The notes below the pieces were generated by a model, which worked only from the letters and a program-made list of their open reading frames with translations, was not told the DNA's origin and ran no database searches. DNA of 44,572 bases. It comes from Bradyrhizobium oropedii (lineage in GTDB: Bacteria > Pseudomonadota > Alphaproteobacteria > Rhizobiales > Xanthobacteraceae). The first letter of the stretch is position 1. Each line of letters starts with the position of its first letter. Made by a program: the position numbers and the translations under genes. Shown piece after piece: positions 41,701 through 44,572 of this stretch. The stretch spans positions 1 to 44,572 of the forward strand of contig NZ_JACMYO010000059.1 of NCBI RefSeq assembly GCF_020889685.1. Reading direction: 5' to 3'.

Positions 41701-41902
41701 GCTGGGCGACCGAACTCGCCATGGTCTCCGGGCTGCCGCCCGGCAGCGTCGCGGTGATCTGGATGGTGGGGAAGTCGACCTGCGGCAGCGGCGCGACCGG
41801 TAGCAGCGGATAGGCGACGAGGCCGACGAACAGGATGCCCGCCATCAGCAGCGAGGTGCCGATGGGGAAGCGAATGAATGGTGCGGAAATTCCGTCGCTC
41901 AT
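38756..41902 (-). CDS. RND multidrug efflux pump, MdtB/MdtC-like
   Basis: A 1048-residue inner-membrane H+-driven exporter of the HAE1 type. The first helix (FPIGTSLLMAGILFVGLVAYPLLPVAPLPQVDFP) matches MdtB/MdtC, which have PLPQVDFPTI where AcrB has YPTIAPPAI. The proton-relay aspartates are in AVGFVVDDAIVMLENI (helix 4), and the helix 10 Lys region is in GIVKKNGIMMVDFA. Two large periplasmic loops follow helices 1 and 7. Only one RND gene is present, whereas E. coli MdtBC uses two, so a homotrimer is expected. The start overlaps the stop of the adaptor gene by 4 bp (ATGA). No outer-membrane TolC-type gene is adjacent. Confidence 0.94.
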   Translation of the reverse strand: MSDGISAPFIRFPIGTSLLMAGILFVGLVAYPLLPVAPLPQVDFPTIQITATLPGGSPETMASSVAQPLERQFAQIPGIAQMTSTSYLGTASVTIQFDLNRSIDGAANDVQAAINAASGQLPKNLPSPPTYRKVNPADAPIMLLSATSDTLPLTTVSDSVDAQLAQQISQISGVAQVIIGGQQKPSVRVQIDPAKLVAKGLSLEDVRAAINIATVDSPKGNIDGATRAYTIYANDQLLTAEPWNDVIIAYRNGGPLRIRDIGQAVTGPEDAKQAAWANGKRGVFLVVFKQPGANVIDTVDKIKAALPRLVAAIPPAVKIEIISDRTTTIRAAVEDVQFTLLLTIFLVVMVIFAFLRSFWATVIPAVTVPLALLGACALMWIFGYTLDNLSLMALTIAVGFVVDDAIVMLENISRYIEEGERPMAAAFKGSKEIGFTIVSISISLVAVLIPLLLMGGIIGRLFREFAVVLAMTIFVSMFVSLTLTPMMASRFLRAHNEERHGRLYKLSERGFDAMLRGYQSALDVALRWKFTTLMIFFATLALSIYMFVIIPKGFFPQQDVGLITATSEANQDISFAEMKGKQEELSKIVMQDPGVATVAMAIGGSGRAGNNGNMFITLKPLNERDANAQQIIARLRPKLEKVLGARLFMQAAQDVRLGGRPTRTQFEFTLQDANLAELNEWAPKILSKMQTLPQLRDVATDQQTNGTTVELKINRDAASRYGIQPQLIDDTLYDAFGQRQVTQYFTQLNSYHVILEVLPELQGSIDTLNNIYLKSPLTGEQVPLSTFAKWTTVPVRPLSISHQGQFPAITISFNLAQGVALGQATEAVQKAMVDLGAPPTLSSSFQGTAQAFQQSLSTVPLLILAALVVVYLILGILYESYIHPITILSTLPSAGVGALAILMAAGFDFSLIALIGIILLIGIVKKNGIMMVDFAIAAERDQHMEPVAAIRQAALLRFRPIMMTTMAAMLGGVPLMLGTGTGSEIRQPLGYAMVGGLIVSQALTLFTTPVVYLYLDRLSNAFANWGRSPRADHDADDGEDGSVKQAAE

Positions 41903-43068
41903 TCCTGCGTAACCTTCGACTGGGACGGATCCGAGCTCGCCACCGCCGTCGTCACCAGGGTTCCCGGCGAGACCTTGTACTGCCCCGCGGTGATCACCTG
42001 CTGTCCCGGCGACAGGCCCTCCTCGATCACCGACTTGCCGTCGATCGACTGGCTGACCTTGAGCTTGCGAAGCTCGGCCTTGTTCTCCTGATTGATAGAA
42101 TACGCGTAAAGGCCTTCGGTGCCATGCTGCACCGCGTCATCCGGGACGACGGTGGCGTCCTTCAAGGTTCGGACCAGGAGCCGGGTCGAGACCGACTGGC
42201 CCGGCCACAGCGCATGGTCCTTGTTGTCAAACACCGCCTTCAGCCGAACAGTCCCGCTTGTCGTGTCGACCTGATTGTTGATCAGCGCCAGGGTTCCGGT
42301 GGACAGCACCCGCTTGCCGTCGGTGGTCAGCGCAATGGTCTTGGGCGGCGCCGTGGCCAGCGCCGCCTTGATATCGGGGAGCTGATCTTCCGGTGCGGTG
42401 AAAATCACCGTGATCGGCTCGATCTGGGTAATCGTCACGATGCCGGTCTGCGCCGAGGCGTTGACGATGTTGCCGATGTCGACCAGTCGCAGGCCGACGA
42501 TCCCGTCGATCGGGGACTTCACGGTGGCGTAGTCGACCTGGGTCTGCGCGTTGAAGATGGCGGCGTCGTCGGCCGCGATCTGGGCCGTAAGCTGTGCCAC
42601 GGTGGAGCGCTGGGTGTCGAGTTGCTGGCGCGTCGCGAACTCGCCGAGCTTGGTGTAGCGCTGCAGGTCGAGATTGGCGTTGGCGATGTTGGCCTCGTCC
42701 TGGGCCTTCTTGGCCTTGGCCTGGTCGAGCGTCGCCTGATAGGGCCGCGGATCGATCTCGACCAGCGTATCGCCTGCCTTGACGAACTGGCCTTCCTTGA
42801 AGGCGATCCTGGTGATCTGGCCGTCGACCCGGGTGCGGACCTGGACGGTGTTGAACGCCTGCACCGTGCCGAGACCGGTGAGGTAGACCGGGAAGTCCGC
42901 CTTCTCGACCGGCGAAATCTTGACCGGAACGGCCGGGCGCTGAGCGGAACGCTTCTGTGCGGCTTCGGCCGCCTGCTGGTCGCTCGTGTGTTTCTGCCAG
43001 CCGTAATAACCGGCGGCACCGACCGCAGCGATCACTAAAACCCAACCGATGGTGCGTGACTTTGACAT
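41899..43068 (-). CDS. Membrane fusion protein of the RND pump, MdtA-like
   Basis: A 389-residue periplasmic adaptor beginning at ATG 43066-43068 (MSKSRTIGWVLVIAAVGAAGYYGWQKH); the frame continues upstream to 43146 but into the promoter. The N-terminal helix anchors it. Then come the first lipoyl half (VQVRTRVDGQITRIAFKEGQFVKAGDTLVEIDPRPYQ), a coiled-coil hairpin (ATLDQAKAKKAQDEANIANANLDLQRYTKL), the second lipoyl half (YATVKSPIDGIVGLRLVDIGNIVN) and beta-barrel and membrane-proximal domains. It bridges the pump to an outer-membrane channel. It is first in the operon, translationally coupled to the pump, and divergent from marR across a 182-bp regulatory gap. Confidence 0.93.
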   Translation of the reverse strand: MSKSRTIGWVLVIAAVGAAGYYGWQKHTSDQQAAEAAQKRSAQRPAVPVKISPVEKADFPVYLTGLGTVQAFNTVQVRTRVDGQITRIAFKEGQFVKAGDTLVEIDPRPYQATLDQAKAKKAQDEANIANANLDLQRYTKLGEFATRQQLDTQRSTVAQLTAQIAADDAAIFNAQTQVDYATVKSPIDGIVGLRLVDIGNIVNASAQTGIVTITQIEPITVIFTAPEDQLPDIKAALATAPPKTIALTTDGKRVLSTGTLALINNQVDTTSGTVRLKAVFDNKDHALWPGQSVSTRLLVRTLKDATVVPDDAVQHGTEGLYAYSINQENKAELRKLKVSQSIDGKSVIEEGLSPGQQVITAGQYKVSPGTLVTTAVASSDPSQSKVTQE

Positions 43069-43177
43069 GCGGACTCTTGGGTTCGACGTAACAATAAAGG
43101 GTGATCGAAACGGTTCACAGAGCTTGCGGATATAATATGCGTGCACTTAATGTGTAAACACACCAAGGCTTGAGAAT

Positions 43178-43201
43178 CCTAAACATTTGGAAAGGTTTAG
43201 G
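43178..43201. promoter_or_regulatory. Operator-like inverted repeat between the efflux operon and marR
   Basis: CCTAAAC and GTTTAGG are perfect 7-bp arms around a 10-bp centre, located 50 bp before the marR ATG. About 20 bp to the left is a second symmetric site with TGTGT/ACACA arms (43151-43162). Both lie in an AT-rich gap between divergent genes, where a MarR dimer would be expected to repress itself and the pump. Which repeat is the operator cannot be told by eye. Confidence 0.55.
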
Positions 43202-43250
43202 CCAGAAACGAGCGGAAACATTCCGTCTCGGAAACGCACCGAGGACCCCT

Positions 43251-43712
43251 ATGTCGCTCGATCTCAAACGCCAGTTCATTGCGCAACTCGTCGAGAGCTC
43301 GAGGCTGCTGCGCAACTATATCGATCATCGCGCCAAGGCGCGAGGGACCACGCGCGCCCAGTGGATCGTGCTCTTCCGTTTGCGTGAGCAGGAGGGGCTG
43401 TCCCAGGTCGATCTCGCCGACGTCCTCGAATTGCAGCCGATCTCGCTGGTGCGGCTGCTTGATCGCCTGGTCGAGCATGGCCTGCTCGAACGCCGTCCCG
43501 ATCCCAGGGATCGCCGTGCCAATCGGCTGTTCCTGACCAGGACCGGGCGTCGCCTGGTCGACGATCTCGACAGCTTGCGCGATGCGATCGCCGGCGACGT
43601 GTTGCGCGACGTGTCGGACAAGCATGTCGAAAGCGGCCTTGCGACGCTTCGCGAGGTCAAGGATCGCATCAAGTCGCTCGGTGAGGACGCCGAGCACATC
43701 GCCGCGAAATAG
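43251..43712 (+). CDS. MarR-family transcriptional regulator
   Basis: A 153-residue winged-helix regulator. GAGGA at 43241-43245 sets ATG 43251 (MSLDLKRQFIAQLVESSRLLRNYIDHRAK); the frame upstream has no homology. The DNA-binding core is GTTRAQWIVLFRLREQEGLSQVDLADVLELQPISLVRLLDRLVEHGLLERRPDPRDRRANRLFLT shown in parts: a helix-turn-helix (SQVDLADVLELQPISLVRLLDRL) and a wing with the MarR signature DPRDRRAN. Flanking helices form the dimer. Its divergent position next to the adaptor gene marks it as the probable repressor of the pump, relieved by a phenolic or drug-like ligand. Confidence 0.92.
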   Translation: MSLDLKRQFIAQLVESSRLLRNYIDHRAKARGTTRAQWIVLFRLREQEGLSQVDLADVLELQPISLVRLLDRLVEHGLLERRPDPRDRRANRLFLTRTGRRLVDDLDSLRDAIAGDVLRDVSDKHVESGLATLREVKDRIKSLGEDAEHIAAK

Positions 43713-43826
43713 CGCGCGCCTCGTCGCGCAGACTTGCTCTCCATCTGCGGCTTGTGCGACCCGGTTGAAACACGCCGGGATGTCGTCCATATCGCGCAGC
43801 GACGATGCGAGAGGATGAGGGCTGCG

Positions 43827-44066
43827 ATGGACGAATTGAACGGGCGCATGATGGCATGCCAGATCATGGTCACCGGATTGATCGCGCGCGTCGCCAGCGA
43901 GCAGCGTGATCCGCTGCGGTTTCTCACCGACTTCCGCGACGAGATCAAAGCTGTCGTCAACGGCGTCAATATCGCCGGTCTCGACAACAGCGACCGCGTG
44001 CGCCAGGTCGCACAGCGGACCATCGACGAACTGTTTTCGCTGATGAAGCCACCAAGCGCCGAGTGA
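43827..44066 (+). CDS. Small helical protein, unknown
   Basis: A 79-residue soluble protein from ATG 43827 with GAGGATGAGG just upstream; ATG 43815 in frame is an alternative. The sequence MDELNGRMMACQIMVTGLIARVASEQRDPLRFL and DNSDRVRQVAQRTIDEL predicts three or four amphipathic helices. No named domain is recognised and no membrane segment is sure. It follows marR by 114 bp on the same strand and could be cotranscribed. Confidence 0.6.
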   Translation: MDELNGRMMACQIMVTGLIARVASEQRDPLRFLTDFRDEIKAVVNGVNIAGLDNSDRVRQVAQRTIDELFSLMKPPSAE

Positions 44067-44116
44067 TCGGGGAGGCGCATTGACGGACCCTGCACGGCGC
44101 GGCCAATGACACCGGT

Positions 44117-44180
44117 TTAGAACGGTAATTAGAACGCTTAAAAACTCAAGTTTAGAACGATTTCAAACCACAGATTAGAA
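44117..44180 (+). promoter_or_regulatory. Four TTAGAA repeats, Irr-box-like, before the TonB receptor gene
   Basis: TTAGAA starts at 44117, 44129, 44152 and 44175, most copies followed by C or CG. The intervals of 12, 23 and 23 bp are close to one and two helix turns, so all face about the same side of DNA. The half-site matches the iron control element TTTAGAA-N3-TTCTAAA bound by Irr in Bradyrhizobium, but the matching right half is degenerate. The 67-bp to 253-bp stretch 44067-44319 is notably AT-rich and holds no supported gene. Confidence 0.45.
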
Positions 44181-44319
44181 TCGCTTTGAATTGGGGCGAT
44201 TCAAGCGAAGTGCGGCGCTCGTCGCATTGATAAAAAAACTCACGCTCGATAACCGAAAGAGACAGTTCGTCGCACCGCGATCTCGCGAACGAACTTGGTT
44301 TTCTGGGGGCGTGCAAGAA

Positions 44320-44572
44320 ATGAGCAATGTGAAGGCGCCGCGATCGCTGCGCTTCGATGCAGTGGTCGGTTCGGCCAATGATACCGGTTATTCCGCGACG
44401 AAGGTCTCCGCGGTCGCGAGCCTGATCGCGGTGGCGTCGTTTTCGGGAGCCGAAGCGCAGCAATCGAATCTGCCGCCGGTCAATGTCGATGCCCCGGTCG
44501 CTCGCCCGCGGCCCGTCACGTCAAAGCCCACGTCGGACCAGGTCCGCGCCCGCAACGCACTGCGCCGCGCCG
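44320..44572 (+). CDS. TonB-dependent outer-membrane receptor (N-terminal part, runs off the window)
   Basis: The frame opens at ATG 44320 and stays open for 84 codons to the window edge. The long N-terminal region (MSNVKAPRSLRFDAVVGS) precedes a hydrophobic signal-like segment (VSAVASLIAVASFSGAEAQ), then QSNLPPVNVDAPVARPRPV and an Arg-rich low-complexity linker. This layout is typical of the start of TonB-dependent siderophore or haem receptors in Bradyrhizobium, in which LPPVNVDAP is a TonB-box-like start. The plug and barrel lie beyond the window, so the substrate is unknown. Iron control is suggested by the repeats upstream. Confidence 0.62.
   Translation, partial: MSNVKAPRSLRFDAVVGSANDTGYSATKVSAVASLIAVASFSGAEAQQSNLPPVNVDAPVARPRPVTSKPTSDQVRARNALRRA

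Noticed and set aside
1..44572. CRISPR arrays, rRNA genes, complete insertion sequences
   Set aside because: I saw no regularly spaced direct repeats of CRISPR type, no rRNA signature and no transposase; the only mobile trace is the tRNA-Gln island.

Overview
The window is GC-rich chromosomal DNA of an alphaproteobacterium, most likely Bradyrhizobium or a close relative in the Nitrobacteraceae. The reasons are a complete AcpXL/LpxXL very-long-chain fatty acid operon for lipid A, a Porin_2-type major porin, a BA14K-like secreted protein, an IalB-family protein, a PomAB-like stator pair, and two dispersed palindromic repeats of a kind I associate with Bradyrhizobium. This assignment comes from gene content, not from a database search.

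Layout. 1-429: start of a quinone oxidoreductase-like gene, leftward. 703-2349: flagellar stator pair motA-motB. 2463-6454: two tandem kup K+ transporter genes with a hairpin between them. 6590-9214: rhodanese, PLP aminotransferase and an orphan polyamine-type binding protein, tightly spaced. 9337-13563 (leftward): lpxXL, fabF1XL, fabF2XL, fabZXL and acpXL, which build and attach the very-long-chain acyl group of lipid A. 13742-16855: small membrane protein, KirBac K+ channel, ParB-like protein, MgtC-like protein and an AhpD-like enzyme. 16954-20992: HerA-type ATPase, divergent from a GGDEF-EAL protein. 21088-23014: small membrane protein, a frameshifted extradiol dioxygenase and a DUF1801 protein. 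23117-24926: SoxC-like sulfite dehydrogenase with a short cytochrome c. 25103-31239: BA14K-like protein, amino-acid permease, major porin, a broken second copy of the permease 3' end, and gamma-glutamyltransferase. 31305-35104: coiled-coil protein, PBP1A and a small membrane protein. 35292-37586: tRNA-Gln and a 2.2-kb island bounded by a repeat of its 3' part. 37725-44572: GNAT, IalB, an RND efflux pair with a divergent MarR regulator, a small helical protein and the start of a TonB-dependent receptor.

The gene groups point to envelope and ion homeostasis: K+ entry (two Kup, one KirBac), lipid A remodelling, peptidoglycan synthesis, porin, drug efflux and probably iron uptake. The least ordinary part is the tRNA-Gln island. 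It holds an integrase-like N-terminal fragment, one gene of unrecognised family with lower GC than its surroundings, and a tRNA-like cloverleaf whose anticodon loop is 19 nt instead of 7. Other notable points are a FabF2XL that lacks two ketosynthase active-site residues (suggesting a chain-length-factor-like partner for FabF1XL), phased TTAGAA repeats before the TonB receptor, and several clean inverted repeats that look like operators before soxC, the dioxygenase and the efflux regulator.
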